Positions 1-6,475 of a DNA stretch of 17,725 bases are shown here, piece after piece; position 1 is the first letter of the stretch; the number at the start of each line of letters is the position of its first letter. The stretch lies in the NCBI GenBank assembly GCA_019323135.1, contig JAHWHT010000009.1, positions 1 to 17,725 of the forward strand. Reading direction: 5' to 3'. The stretch comes from Candidatus Woesearchaeota archaeon (lineage in GTDB: Archaea; Nanobdellota; Nanobdellia; Woesearchaeales; ARS49). A model generated the notes under the pieces. It saw nothing but the letters and a program-made list of their open reading frames with translations, had not been told where the DNA came from and did no database searches. Position numbers and translations under genes: made by a program.

Positions 1-14
1 TATTCCATTGAATA
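1..14. promoter_or_regulatory. possible distal operator for the Lrp-type regulator
   Basis: An inverted repeat, TATTC, four bases, GAATA, lies about 43 bp upstream of the TATA box of the Lrp-like gene. It contains the same ATTCCA/GAAT elements as the perfect inverted repeat at 71-85. Lrp/AsnC proteins commonly bind several spaced AT-rich palindromes, so this could be a second autoregulatory site. The site sits at the window edge and the repeat is short, so chance is possible. Confidence 0.35.
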
Positions 15-56
15 TAGATAATCCGAATAATATGTTTGTTTAGAAAATAATTGCAA

Positions 57-66
57 TATTTAAATA
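57..66 (+). promoter_or_regulatory. TATA box of the Lrp-type gene
   Basis: TATTTAAATA is centred about 28 nt before the ATG at 90. With normal archaeal geometry, transcription would start within a few bases of the start codon, giving a leaderless or near-leaderless mRNA. Confidence 0.65.
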
Positions 67-70
67 CTAG

Positions 71-85
71 TGGAATATTATTCCA
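71..85. promoter_or_regulatory. probable autoregulatory operator (inverted repeat)
   Basis: TGGAATATTATTCCA consists of TGGAAT and ATTCCA arms around a 3-base spacer, a perfect 6-bp inverted repeat. It lies between the TATA box and the start codon of a gene encoding a DNA-binding Lrp-like protein, where a bound dimer would block RNA polymerase. Autorepression from such a position is common for archaeal Lrp-family proteins. The assignment to this regulator is inference. Confidence 0.5.
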
Positions 86-89
86 GATA

Positions 90-536
90 ATGGAATTAGA
101 TGAAAAAGACATCCAAGTTCTGGAAGAATTAAAGCAAAATGCTAAAAGAACAACTAGTCAGATATCTAAGCGAGTCAATCTGCCAATTACAACTGTTCAC
201 AACAGAATCAAGAAATTAGAGAAGCTTGGAGTGATTAAAAGTTACACTGTTGAGCTGGATTATAAAAAACTGGACAAGCCACTTGCAGCTTATGTGATGG
301 TGACTGTTGTTTACATGCTGCCAAGCGGAATAAAAGTAATGCAGGAAGATGTTGCAAAAGAGATCAAAGGGCTTGCAGGAGTGGAATCAGTAGAACTGCT
401 TACTGGAGCAACAGATATCTTGGTAAAAGTTCGAGTAAAAGACGTGGAAGAACTTAATGAATTCATAATCAAGCAATTAAGAAAAATAGAGGGAGTTGAC
501 AAAGCACAGACCTCCGTGGTCTTATCAAAACTGTGA
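90..536 (+). CDS. Lrp/AsnC-family transcriptional regulator
   Basis: A 148-aa protein with the two-domain layout of Lrp/AsnC regulators. Residues 1-55 form the winged helix-turn-helix (MELDEKDIQVLEELKQNAK, then SQISKRVNLPITTVHNRIKK and LEKLGVIKSY), and residues 65-145 form the RAM ligand-binding/oligomerisation domain, with the typical VESVELLTGATDILVKVRV core strand-turn-strand. Length is normal for the family. A TTG codon at 51 would add 13 residues, but it lies upstream of the TATA box, and the ATG at 90 is the classic family start. The family senses amino acids or other small metabolites and acts as local or global regulator. The palindrome at 71-85 suggests autoregulation. The ligand and other targets cannot be read from the sequence. 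Confidence 0.93.
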   Translation: MELDEKDIQVLEELKQNAKRTTSQISKRVNLPITTVHNRIKKLEKLGVIKSYTVELDYKKLDKPLAAYVMVTVVYMLPSGIKVMQEDVAKEIKGLAGVESVELLTGATDILVKVRVKDVEELNEFIIKQLRKIEGVDKAQTSVVLSKL

Positions 537-570
537 CTCTGCTCTGTGAGGGAAAAAGAGGAAAAATCAA

Positions 571-640
571 GGGGATTGTATCTGCCTGCCGGCTATCTTT
601 CCTAAGGGAAATATTTTAGGCAGATACCATCTTTCCTTTA
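571..640 (+). terminator. long stem-loop with T-rich tail; lrp terminator or small structured RNA
   Basis: GTATCTGCCT (578-587) and AGGCAGATAC (618-627) form a perfect 10-bp stem. It can be prolonged outward past one mismatch by GAT/ATC (574-576, 629-631). Inside lies a second hairpin, TTTCC-TAAG-GGAAA (598-611). The 3' flank is pyrimidine-rich (CTTTCCTTTATTTT). The element lies 3' of the Lrp gene and upstream of the TATA box of the next gene, so it is not in the next gene's leader. It is either the lrp transcript end or an independent RNA. It is longer and more branched than an ordinary terminator. Confidence 0.5.
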
Positions 641-649
641 TTTTAAAAT
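640..649 (+). promoter_or_regulatory. TATA box of the coiled-coil gene
   Basis: The sequence ATTTTAAAAT is centred about 27 nt before the ATG at 672. No SD motif precedes that ATG, which fits a leaderless mRNA. Confidence 0.55.
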
Positions 650-671
650 CTAAATAAAAAAGGCAAGAACC

Positions 672-1214
672 ATGGCAAAATTTGATTTTTCTAAATTAAA
701 ACAACTGCCTCCTGAAAATAGAATAAAAGCTATACAAAAACTTGAAGAAGAGCTGCAAAAACTAATTAATGCACGACAAAACGAAATAGAGGAAGCACAA
801 TCCTTGCTTGAGGAAGCCAGGCGAGAGATGCAAGTTCTAGAAGATATTGAGACGCCTGCAGTGAGAGAGGTAGAGGTGCAAAAACTTTTTGAGAGCGAGA
901 AAAAGGAATCTATTGAAAAAAAAGCAGAGCTTGAAGATATTGCACAAGAAGCTTCTCAGGGACTTTCTACAGAGCAAGAATCTTATGCAGGGTTTTTAGC
1001 ACAAAAGCAATCTGTGGATCAAATACACAATAGACTTTATGAAATACGGCAAGAGCAGACTCAAACAGGGGTAGAGACATTTTATCAAACTGCATTTATC
1101 AATGCAGCAGAACGAGCAATAAATCTTAAAAAAATGCACGGTAATTATAAATCTGGCAGCAAGAGTGAAGCATTGATGACTGCATCTGAGCGACTAATAC
1201 AGTACTTGAAATAA
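672..1214 (+). CDS. hypothetical coiled-coil protein
   Basis: A 180-aa, highly charged, almost wholly helical protein without a signal peptide or membrane segment. Residues 15-60 (for example AIQKLEEELQKLINARQNEI and SLLEEARREMQVLEDIE) and 75-115 show heptad-like spacing typical of coiled coils. The C-terminal 50 residues are less charged and end in ASERLIQYLK. I recognise no enzymatic motif. The gene lies 37 bp upstream of the large TIM-barrel gene on the same strand, but that gene has its own TATA box. A cytoplasmic scaffold or oligomerisation partner is possible; the TIM-barrel neighbour also carries a coiled-coil insertion, so the two could interact. That is inference only. Confidence 0.8.
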   Translation: MAKFDFSKLKQLPPENRIKAIQKLEEELQKLINARQNEIEEAQSLLEEARREMQVLEDIETPAVREVEVQKLFESEKKESIEKKAELEDIAQEASQGLSTEQESYAGFLAQKQSVDQIHNRLYEIRQEQTQTGVETFYQTAFINAAERAINLKKMHGNYKSGSKSEALMTASERLIQYLK

Positions 1215-1218
1215 CAAG

Positions 1219-1228
1219 CTTTAAATAT
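1219..1228 (+). promoter_or_regulatory. TATA box of the TIM-barrel gene
   Basis: CTTTAAATAT, starting just after the upstream stop codon, is centred about 28 nt before the ATG at 1252. This predicts a leaderless transcript independent of the upstream gene. Confidence 0.6.
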
Positions 1229-1251
1229 CACTGAGACATTTTTATCATACT

Positions 1252-3210
1252 ATGGTAGAATTCAACACGCCATCTTATACGGCAATGGACAGAAAGTATC
1301 ATGAGACAATCGAAGTAGACCCTGTTAGATCCAATGCTAACATAGAGAAACCGATTATTCCAATCGGGGAATTAGGACAAACTATTGTAGAGGTAGATCC
1401 TACTGGCAGACATAAAAATATGATACAGGTCGCACAGGCAGCAATAAGATCTGGTGCGAAAAAAATGCAGTTAATGATTCAGACACAGCCTGGTTCTCCA
1501 ATGGGCGGATTAAAATCACACGGTAAAGAAGTGAGAGAGCAGATGCGTGAAGTGTTCAAAGCAAACGAAGCAGTACTAGAAGGAATAGAGATGCCGACGG
1601 CGATGAGCAATCTATCGGGATATGATCCTCAAAGAGGAACTTTTGACGATGAAAAATTAAAGCAAAACATGGATGAAGTAAAAGATGCAATCAGATTTGC
1701 TGCAGACGTTGCGCAAGGTGGAGAAGTTGATATCTTATCCTGGGAATTTGCAAGACCTTTGTTTAATGCTGATTGGAATAAAGACGGAATGTTTGAGGAA
1801 TCTGGAGAACCAATGGTTCAAGTTGTAGACGAAAGAACAGGACAGATACAGCAATGGAGAGTAAATAACATAGAAAAAGTTCCAGTTGCAAAAGATCCAA
1901 ACACTGGAAAACCTTATGTGTTTATACCTGAGATAGGGAGATTTGCGCCAGTTGATGAAAATAAAAAATTTGATACAGAATATGTTGGAGATGGTAAATA
2001 TACAGTGACACAAGACGGCAAAACAGTAGATTGTGTTGATAAATTACAGCCATGGACCTGGGCGCAATATGAAGAGTGGGCTGGAAAAAAAGGAATAACA
2101 CCTGAAGAATATTTTGCACAACAGCAAGCAGAGACCCAAGTCAAGCAAGCAAGAGGGTGGGCTGCAACTTACAGAGAACATGCGAAAGGTACGCATGATC
2201 GCTTACAATTAGAAAAAACTAAATTAAAACAAGCTCAAGAAGCTGGCAATGAAGAGCAAATAAGGGAATCCCAAGAAAAAATAGCTCACTTTAATGAAAA
2301 ATACAGACAAGAAGTAGATTCTTTAGAATCCTATGAACAGCAAGCAGCTGAAAATGAAGAAAAAGCAAAATTCCTAAAACCAATAGGGGTTTATGCGAAA
2401 AATAGATCTGTTGATTCTTATGCAAAATTAGGGATAGCTGCAAGACAAGAAACTGTTTTTAATAAGAATGTAAACAAGCCGATATCTGTCGGACCAGAGA
2501 TTGGGTGGCCTCATGCATATGGCGGACACCCTGCAGAATTTAAAGAATTAATACACGATGCAAGAAGCAGAATGGTTGAATTGATGACAAATAAACACAT
2601 GATAGATGCACAAACTAAGCAACCAATAATGGATCCGAATACGAGACAAGCAGTTAAAAATCCTTATTTTGAGCCAGGCTTGAGCAGAAGCGAAGCAGAA
2701 GCAACTGCAAAAAAACACATTAAAGGATGCTTTGATACAGGTCATATGGGTATGTGGCTGCAGCATTTTAAACCAGAACTTCCCTGGGAGCAGAGAGTAA
2801 AAGAATTCAATGCTTGGTATATGGATGAAATAAAAAAGCTTGCAAAAGATGATATTGTGGGTTCAATACAGTTAGTAGACAGCATGTCAGGAGCGCACGG
2901 ACACCTGCCTGCTGGACAGGGAATCTTTCCAGTTGTAAAGGCTGCAGAAGAATTCAAGAAAAATGATTTTAAAGGTTTTATGATATCTGAAGGTCATGAA
3001 GAAGAAAAATTCAATGAAGGTAGAATCCTGGTTGAGACCTGGAAAGCATTTAATGCACCAATTGGTTCTTCTTATGGGCCTGGAGCACCAGGAATGCGGA
3101 ATTTGCAGGATAGATATCAAGGACAAACTTACTCTCCAAGAATGATGTTTGGGGGCTATACTCCTCCATTTGGGGAATACAAGCCATGGGCAGAATTGCC
3201 ATTTGAGTGA
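1252..3210 (+). CDS. xylose-isomerase/AP-endonuclease-2-like TIM-barrel protein with coiled-coil insertion
   Basis: A 652-aa cytoplasmic protein, about twice the usual length of this superfamily. Likely metal-site residues follow the order expected for AP_endonuc_2 (xylose isomerase-like) barrels: E165 in SWEFARPL, E416 in VGPEIGW, D495 and H498 in CFDTGHMG, D543 and H549/H551 in LVDSMSGAHGHLPAGQG, and E580 in MISEGHEEE. The DTGH and GHLPAGQG segments are the most diagnostic. Residues about 180-375 interrupt the barrel, with a beta-rich stretch and then a Lys/Glu/Gln-rich coiled coil (290-375). The family includes sugar isomerases, epimerases, aldolase-like enzymes and endonuclease IV. Substrate cannot be assigned. 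I infer a divalent-metal enzyme, possibly acting on a sugar or a damaged nucleic acid. Confidence 0.7.
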   Translation: MVEFNTPSYTAMDRKYHETIEVDPVRSNANIEKPIIPIGELGQTIVEVDPTGRHKNMIQVAQAAIRSGAKKMQLMIQTQPGSPMGGLKSHGKEVREQMREVFKANEAVLEGIEMPTAMSNLSGYDPQRGTFDDEKLKQNMDEVKDAIRFAADVAQGGEVDILSWEFARPLFNADWNKDGMFEESGEPMVQVVDERTGQIQQWRVNNIEKVPVAKDPNTGKPYVFIPEIGRFAPVDENKKFDTEYVGDGKYTVTQDGKTVDCVDKLQPWTWAQYEEWAGKKGITPEEYFAQQQAETQVKQARGWAATYREHAKGTHDRLQLEKTKLKQAQEAGNEEQIRESQEKIAHFNEKYRQEVDSLESYEQQAAENEEKAKFLKPIGVYAKNRSVDSYAKLGIAARQETVFNKNVNKPISVGPEIGWPHAYGGHPAEFKELIHDARSRMVELMTNKHMIDAQTKQPIMDPNTRQAVKNPYFEPGLSRSEAEATAKKHIKGCFDTGHMGMWLQHFKPELPWEQRVKEFNAWYMDEIKKLAKDDIVGSIQLVDSMSGAHGHLPAGQGIFPVVKAAEEFKKNDFKGFMISEGHEEEKFNEGRILVETWKAFNAPIGSSYGPGAPGMRNLQDRYQGQTYSPRMMFGGYTPPFGEYKPWAELPFE

Positions 3211-3237
3211 TTGTTACTACTTATTTGGTACGAAGCT

Positions 3238-3245
3238 TTTTAAAG
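3238..3245 (+). promoter_or_regulatory. TATA-like box of the PP2C gene
   Basis: The sequence TTTTTAAA is centred about 34 nt before the ATG at 3276, predicting a leader of only a few nucleotides. It lies inside the GTG-started upstream extension of the reading frame, which argues against that extension being translated. Confidence 0.4.
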
Positions 3246-3275
3246 GGCCATCGTATATTCTTACTTTGTGATAAT

Positions 3276-3917
3276 ATGAATTATGTTTCACTATCTGAAT
3301 TAGGAGATCGTAATTATAACGCAGACTGTATAAAGGTAGATGCAGATAAAGGCATATTTCTACTTGCAGATGGCGCAGGAAATCATATGCCTGCAAAAAA
3401 GGCAAGTCATAGTGCTGTTGAATATGCATATGATTCTATGTTAAACACAAAAAACACTAAACCTAAAGCAATTATATTTGAGGCAATGGGTAAAGCAAAC
3501 AGAATTCGTGAAGAAATTCCTAATACTGCAACAACACTGGATGTGCTTCTTCTTCAAGATAATACTTGTCATATAGGACATATTGGTGATGCAAAAATCG
3601 TTCGTGCAAGAGCGGGCACTGTAGAACAATTAACAGAAGATCACTGTGATTTACTTGATGAACTTCAAAAATATATTGGTACTGCAGTAATACACCCAGA
3701 TATTAGTTCATATGAAGTACAAGAAGGCGATGTCATTGCAATGATGTCAGACGGCGTTCATAAAGTGGTTTACGAACCAGAACTGCAAAGAATATTAACA
3801 AGCGATAAACCAATTAACGAAATGCTAACTCAGATAACTAACTTAATTCAGGAAAATATGGACTCTGAAATGACTGGTCCACAGGATAATTATTCTATAA
3901 TCTTGGTACAATGCTAA
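3276..3917 (+). CDS. PP2C-type (PPM) serine/threonine phosphatase
   Basis: A 213-aa protein with the motif order of metal-dependent PP2C phosphatases: GDRNYNAD (residues 10-17, the G-x-R-x-x-N-E-D site with Ala for Glu), LLADGAGNH (29-37, matching DGMGG), ATTLDVLLL (85-93), GHIGDAKIVRAR (101-112, matching GDSR), MMSDGVH (157-162) and QDNYSIILV (203-211). The metal ligands D17, D32, D159 and D204 are present, so catalysis is plausible. An in-frame GTG at 3207 overlaps the upstream TGA but would add 23 hydrophobic, non-PP2C residues. The ATG at 3276 fits the domain edge. The TPR gene starts one base after the stop, and the kinase-like gene converges from the other side. The expected role is to remove phosphate from Ser/Thr of a partner protein. 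Confidence 0.85.
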   Translation: MNYVSLSELGDRNYNADCIKVDADKGIFLLADGAGNHMPAKKASHSAVEYAYDSMLNTKNTKPKAIIFEAMGKANRIREEIPNTATTLDVLLLQDNTCHIGHIGDAKIVRARAGTVEQLTEDHCDLLDELQKYIGTAVIHPDISSYEVQEGDVIAMMSDGVHKVVYEPELQRILTSDKPINEMLTQITNLIQENMDSEMTGPQDNYSIILVQC

Positions 3918-3918
3918 A

Positions 3919-4191
3919 ATGGATAAATTTGAAAAATTAATTGCAGGCAGTATGCTCGAAAAACAAATTGCAGGTCTTATCAAAAAAGATTGTGCATTAG
4001 ATGCAATCAATACACTGTGGCCGCAGGTACTTGAAGATCCAAAGAGTTTAGTGTTAAACAGGCTTTTAGGTGTTGCATATTTATTTCATGGTGATGTTGA
4101 AAATGCAAAACTATATTTGAGTAAAGCAATTGAAATAGATCCGACAGATTCAATGTCTAAATATTACTTGTCTGCAGTTGTTGCTTCTTGA
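3919..4191 (+). CDS. small TPR-repeat protein
   Basis: A 90-aa helical protein. Residues 55-88 (VLNRLLGVAYLFHGDVENAKLY continuing to LSKAIEIDPTDSMSKYYLSAVV) form one good TPR unit with its following capping helix. Residues 15-50 (LIKKDCALDAINTLWPQVLEDP) look like a preceding degenerate unit. TPRs bind protein partners. The start lies one base after the PP2C stop, so the two are almost certainly co-transcribed and probably translationally coupled. The 3' end overlaps the convergent kinase-like gene by 35 bp. The likely job is to bring the phosphatase, or its kinase, to a target; this is inferred from context. Confidence 0.75.
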   Translation: MDKFEKLIAGSMLEKQIAGLIKKDCALDAINTLWPQVLEDPKSLVLNRLLGVAYLFHGDVENAKLYLSKAIEIDPTDSMSKYYLSAVVAS

Positions 4192-5350
4192 GTTTCTTGA
4201 GATGCGTTAAAAGTTTTTGTTTTCGCATAAAAAAATCTTCAACAAATTCTTCTAGAATTCCTATTGCAAGTAGACGTCTTCTTAATCTTGTGTCATTCAA
4301 GGATTTGAGTGTTTTTTCAAGTTCTGGGGAGTATTGTATTGCTTTTAGTAAAGCAGAATCATCTCCTGGCATGAAAGAAAGCGCATTGTCAATAACCACA
4401 ACTTGAGTTGTATCTGTTGTGATGAGCCAATTTTCAAGATTGCTTGCGTCCTGATTGTTCAGCAAATAATCCAGAGCTCTTTTGAGTATTAATACTTTTT
4501 TAATATCTGTTATTCTTTGATGCTTATCCAACCATTCCTTTCCTGTAATGGCGTTATCAATATGTTCCCGAACAGAACCAAAATCTCCTTGAAAATTCTT
4601 TGTTCTTGTCTTAGGTACAAGATTAAAACCCAGTTCTTCATCGACTACAGATGCTGCCACTTCGTTCAAGACTTGTGCACTGGCAGAAATAACTTCGCCA
4701 GTTGGCCTGCCCTGTTTTATTACTTGATAAGGCGGTTGAATGCGCGCTGGTTTGAATACCAACTCTTTGCCATTTGGAAGAATTAATTTTCTGCATCCTC
4801 TAGAATATTGAATGTCCTCTGCTTGATCCTCCAGCTCTGTCTCAGCAATAATCTTGTCCATAAGATTTGTTTCTATTCCAAGAAGCTGCACCTCTTCTGC
4901 AATCGCTCTTTTTAAGGCAACAAAATTTTCTTGCTTGAGCATATCTTCTGGAGTTTTCAGATCAAAATACCACATCTTTTGATAGAGCAGCGGTTTTAGG
5001 TTATCTAAGTTTGACCTTAGCTCGGACAAGTCTTTTAATTCCATATTTTCTATCTTTCGTACTTTTGCTCTTGATTCTTTTTTGATAATCTGTGTAATTA
5101 AGTTTATTGATTTTCCAACGTGCGATTTTTCAACTTCTTCTAATGCTAATTGCTCTTTAAGCAATGTTTTAACCTGTTTAATGTCTATACTTGAAAGCAA
5201 TTCTGCGGATGGGTTCGCAAGAAAAGGATGTATTATTTCTAGTATCTTGTTAGATTTTAAACTAATGTTTTGTATGGCCAGTTTGATGCTAGAAATTGTT
5301 CTTTTATACTTCTGCGTATTTGTCTTTTTTATCCATTCTAATATGTTCAT
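4157..5350 (-). CDS. PI3/PI4-kinase-like (type II PI4K-fold) kinase
   Basis: A 397-aa protein with a helical N-terminal half (1-180) and a C-terminal kinase-like half. Visible motifs in order: KLILPNGKELVFKPA (188-202, K200 as the ATP-binding Lys), QVLNEVAASVVDEELGF (226-242, E230 as its partner), GDFGSVREH (255-263), LDYLLNNQDASNLENWLI (293-310, catalytic D301 and metal-binding N307) and VVVIDNALSFMP (317-328, D321 in the DFG-like site). The D-Y-x-x-x-N-x-D...N-W-L-I and I-D-N-x-L-x-F pairs closely match type II phosphatidylinositol 4-kinases and related HipA/PI4K-like protein kinases. The substrate may be a protein rather than a lipid. A TATA box at 5370-5380 suits a leaderless start. The gene overlaps the TPR gene tail to tail; the PP2C neighbour suggests a kinase/phosphatase pair. 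Confidence 0.75.
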   Translation of the reverse strand: MNILEWIKKTNTQKYKRTISSIKLAIQNISLKSNKILEIIHPFLANPSAELLSSIDIKQVKTLLKEQLALEEVEKSHVGKSINLITQIIKKESRAKVRKIENMELKDLSELRSNLDNLKPLLYQKMWYFDLKTPEDMLKQENFVALKRAIAEEVQLLGIETNLMDKIIAETELEDQAEDIQYSRGCRKLILPNGKELVFKPARIQPPYQVIKQGRPTGEVISASAQVLNEVAASVVDEELGFNLVPKTRTKNFQGDFGSVREHIDNAITGKEWLDKHQRITDIKKVLILKRALDYLLNNQDASNLENWLITTDTTQVVVIDNALSFMPGDDSALLKAIQYSPELEKTLKSLNDTRLRRRLLAIGILEEFVEDFFMRKQKLLTHLKKLKKQQLQTSNI

Positions 5351-5369
5351 ATTTGTTTTAAAGAATAAG

Positions 5370-5380
5370 TACTATAAAAG
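5370..5380 (-). promoter_or_regulatory. TATA box of the kinase-like gene
   Basis: On the minus strand CTTTTATAGT is centred about 25 nt before the ATG at 5350; no SD site is present. This predicts a leaderless mRNA. Confidence 0.6.
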
Positions 5381-5412
5381 ATTTATTCAAAATAATTCTG
5401 TTGTTTAAATAG

Positions 5413-6267
5413 TTAGTCTGAGAAAAAATTAACAATATCTTCTATGATTTTATCACTATCTTTTCCTTTTTCTGGTTTAAGAAACGGAACAAAATCGCCT
5501 TTAGTTAGATTAAGACAGTGGTTTAATCCTCTCACTAATTCGCTTCTGTTTTTTGCGTGAGGGTATACTGTTTTGATTTGATCTACTAAATGAATGTATC
5601 TTGCAACGTTGTTGCGAGTACTTAATATTTCATCATTATCTGCCAGAGCAAATGCTGTTGGTTTATTGTGAGGAGTTTTTTTGAGCTTTGCTAATTGTGC
5701 AAAACTTTGCAGTGGATGTGTGTTAGGAAATCCTGCTTTTTTTGCAATGCCTGTGGAATCAAATATATAATCTATTGTTGGTAATATGCCTGGAAGATAT
5801 CCTGTTACATTCAAAATATTTACGCCTACTCTTTGTAAAATAGGAAGCATCTGTAAATCAAAAAGAGGTGTTAAACAATATGTGCTTTTAACCTTGTCTG
5901 GTTCAAGTCTTGCAGCAAGATTTGCGCCATATGATTGTGCAAGTATTAAAACAGGATTATCTATTTTATCAAGTATTAATTCTGTATCATCTAAAGTCCT
6001 TGCAGTATTGAATTTTCCTTTACTTCCGGGGTGGCCTCTATAATTGTAGGCATCAACTCGAAATGTTTCTGCAAGTGCCTCAAGAAAGTGTGCAGAGTAA
6101 TCTTCAAAATTACCTGAAAAACCAGGCAAGAATAAAATCTGACCTTTAGATACGTTTGGTTCTAGAGTAACTCCTAGTAGTGTTATTTTATTAGAATCAT
6201 CTTTGGCTCTTTTTCCAACATTTAGATGTCGATATTCTTTGTATACCATTTTAAAAAAAAGAGTCAT
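5413..6267 (-). CDS. alpha/beta-hydrolase fold protein
   Basis: A serine-hydrolase-like cytoplasmic protein of about 284 aa from the chosen ATG at 6267. Motifs, numbered from the longest possible start at 6306: oxyanion-hole FLPGFSG (59-65), NYRGHPGSKG (88-97), nucleophile elbow LAQSYGANLAA (122-132, S125), acid ALADNDEIL (220-228, D223 or D225) and catalytic LNHCLN (261-266, H263). The elbow is A-Q-S-Y-G instead of G-x-S-x-G, a tolerated variant. Three starts are possible: 6306 (MEIYL), 6267 (MTLFF) and 6249 (MVYKEYR). I prefer 6267 or 6249, because 6306 falls inside a structured leader, and a TATA-like AAATATACC at 6294-6302 lies about 31 nt before 6267. Family members are esterases, lipases or thioesterases; the substrate is unknown. 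Confidence 0.8.
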   Translation of the reverse strand: MTLFFKMVYKEYRHLNVGKRAKDDSNKITLLGVTLEPNVSKGQILFLPGFSGNFEDYSAHFLEALAETFRVDAYNYRGHPGSKGKFNTARTLDDTELILDKIDNPVLILAQSYGANLAARLEPDKVKSTYCLTPLFDLQMLPILQRVGVNILNVTGYLPGILPTIDYIFDSTGIAKKAGFPNTHPLQSFAQLAKLKKTPHNKPTAFALADNDEILSTRNNVARYIHLVDQIKTVYPHAKNRSELVRGLNHCLNLTKGDFVPFLKPEKGKDSDKIIEDIVNFFSD

Positions 6268-6366
6268 TGCAGGACAAGAAATCTTTGGGGTAAGGTATAT
6301 TTCCATTGCTGGAAACAGGGGGATTTGCTATGTCCTGCGAACGACCTCTATGGTTTGTGCCATTAT
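6253..6366 (-). ncRNA. candidate structured leader or small RNA ending in T8
   Basis: On the minus strand, transcription from the TATA box at 6388-6398 would begin near 6366. The RNA can pair the segments 6331-6340 and 6267-6276 (core GCAGGACA with TGTCCTGC, 8 perfect pairs plus 2), then AAATC with GATTT across a small internal loop (6322-6326, 6279-6283), and an inner hairpin TTTCCA-GCAA-TGGAAA (6300-6315). The outer stem is followed within 6 nt by a run of eight T, as in an intrinsic terminator. The element overlaps the possible upstream starts of the hydrolase. It could be an attenuator, a riboswitch-like leader or a free small RNA. I do not recognise it as a known RNA family. Confidence 0.45.
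6328..6363 (-). CDS. possible 11-codon leaderless leader peptide
   Basis: The first ATG after the predicted transcription start (near 6366) opens a reading frame for MAQTIEVVRRT, then TAG. The ATG is about 29 nt from the TATA centre, the distance seen for the leaderless genes here. The frame ends on the 5' arm of the large stem, so a ribosome reading it would cover that arm. This is the geometry of translational attenuation. A frame of 11 codons easily arises by chance, so this is a suggestion only. Confidence 0.2.
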   Translation of the reverse strand: MAQTIEVVRRT

Positions 6367-6387
6367 AACATATATATTGCAGTAATC

Positions 6388-6398
6388 ATTTATAAAGC
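6388..6398 (-). promoter_or_regulatory. TATA box upstream of the structured leader
   Basis: On the minus strand CTTTATAAATG is a good archaeal TATA box, centred near 6393. It would direct initiation near 6366, about 100 nt before the hydrolase start, so it drives a leader or small RNA rather than a leaderless mRNA. Confidence 0.5.
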
Positions 6399-6475
6399 TT
6401 TCGGTTTTAATCACCCATTAGTAGTGAAATATTAGAATTGCGAGGTTTTAGGTGCTCTAAAGGGTATTTTCGGCT

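Noticed and set aside
3207..3275. GTG-started N-terminal extension of the PP2C gene
   Set aside because: It adds 23 hydrophobic residues foreign to PP2C, contains the TATA-like box, and the ATG at 3276 begins at the domain edge.
4417..4460. C/D-box-like sequence GTGATGA followed by CTGA
   Set aside because: It lies antisense inside the kinase gene, lacks a terminal stem and a second box pair, and such short boxes occur by chance.
6329..6345. Possible tRNA T-arm GTTCGCA on the minus strand
   Set aside because: The flanking bases do not pair as a T stem and no anticodon or acceptor arm is found.
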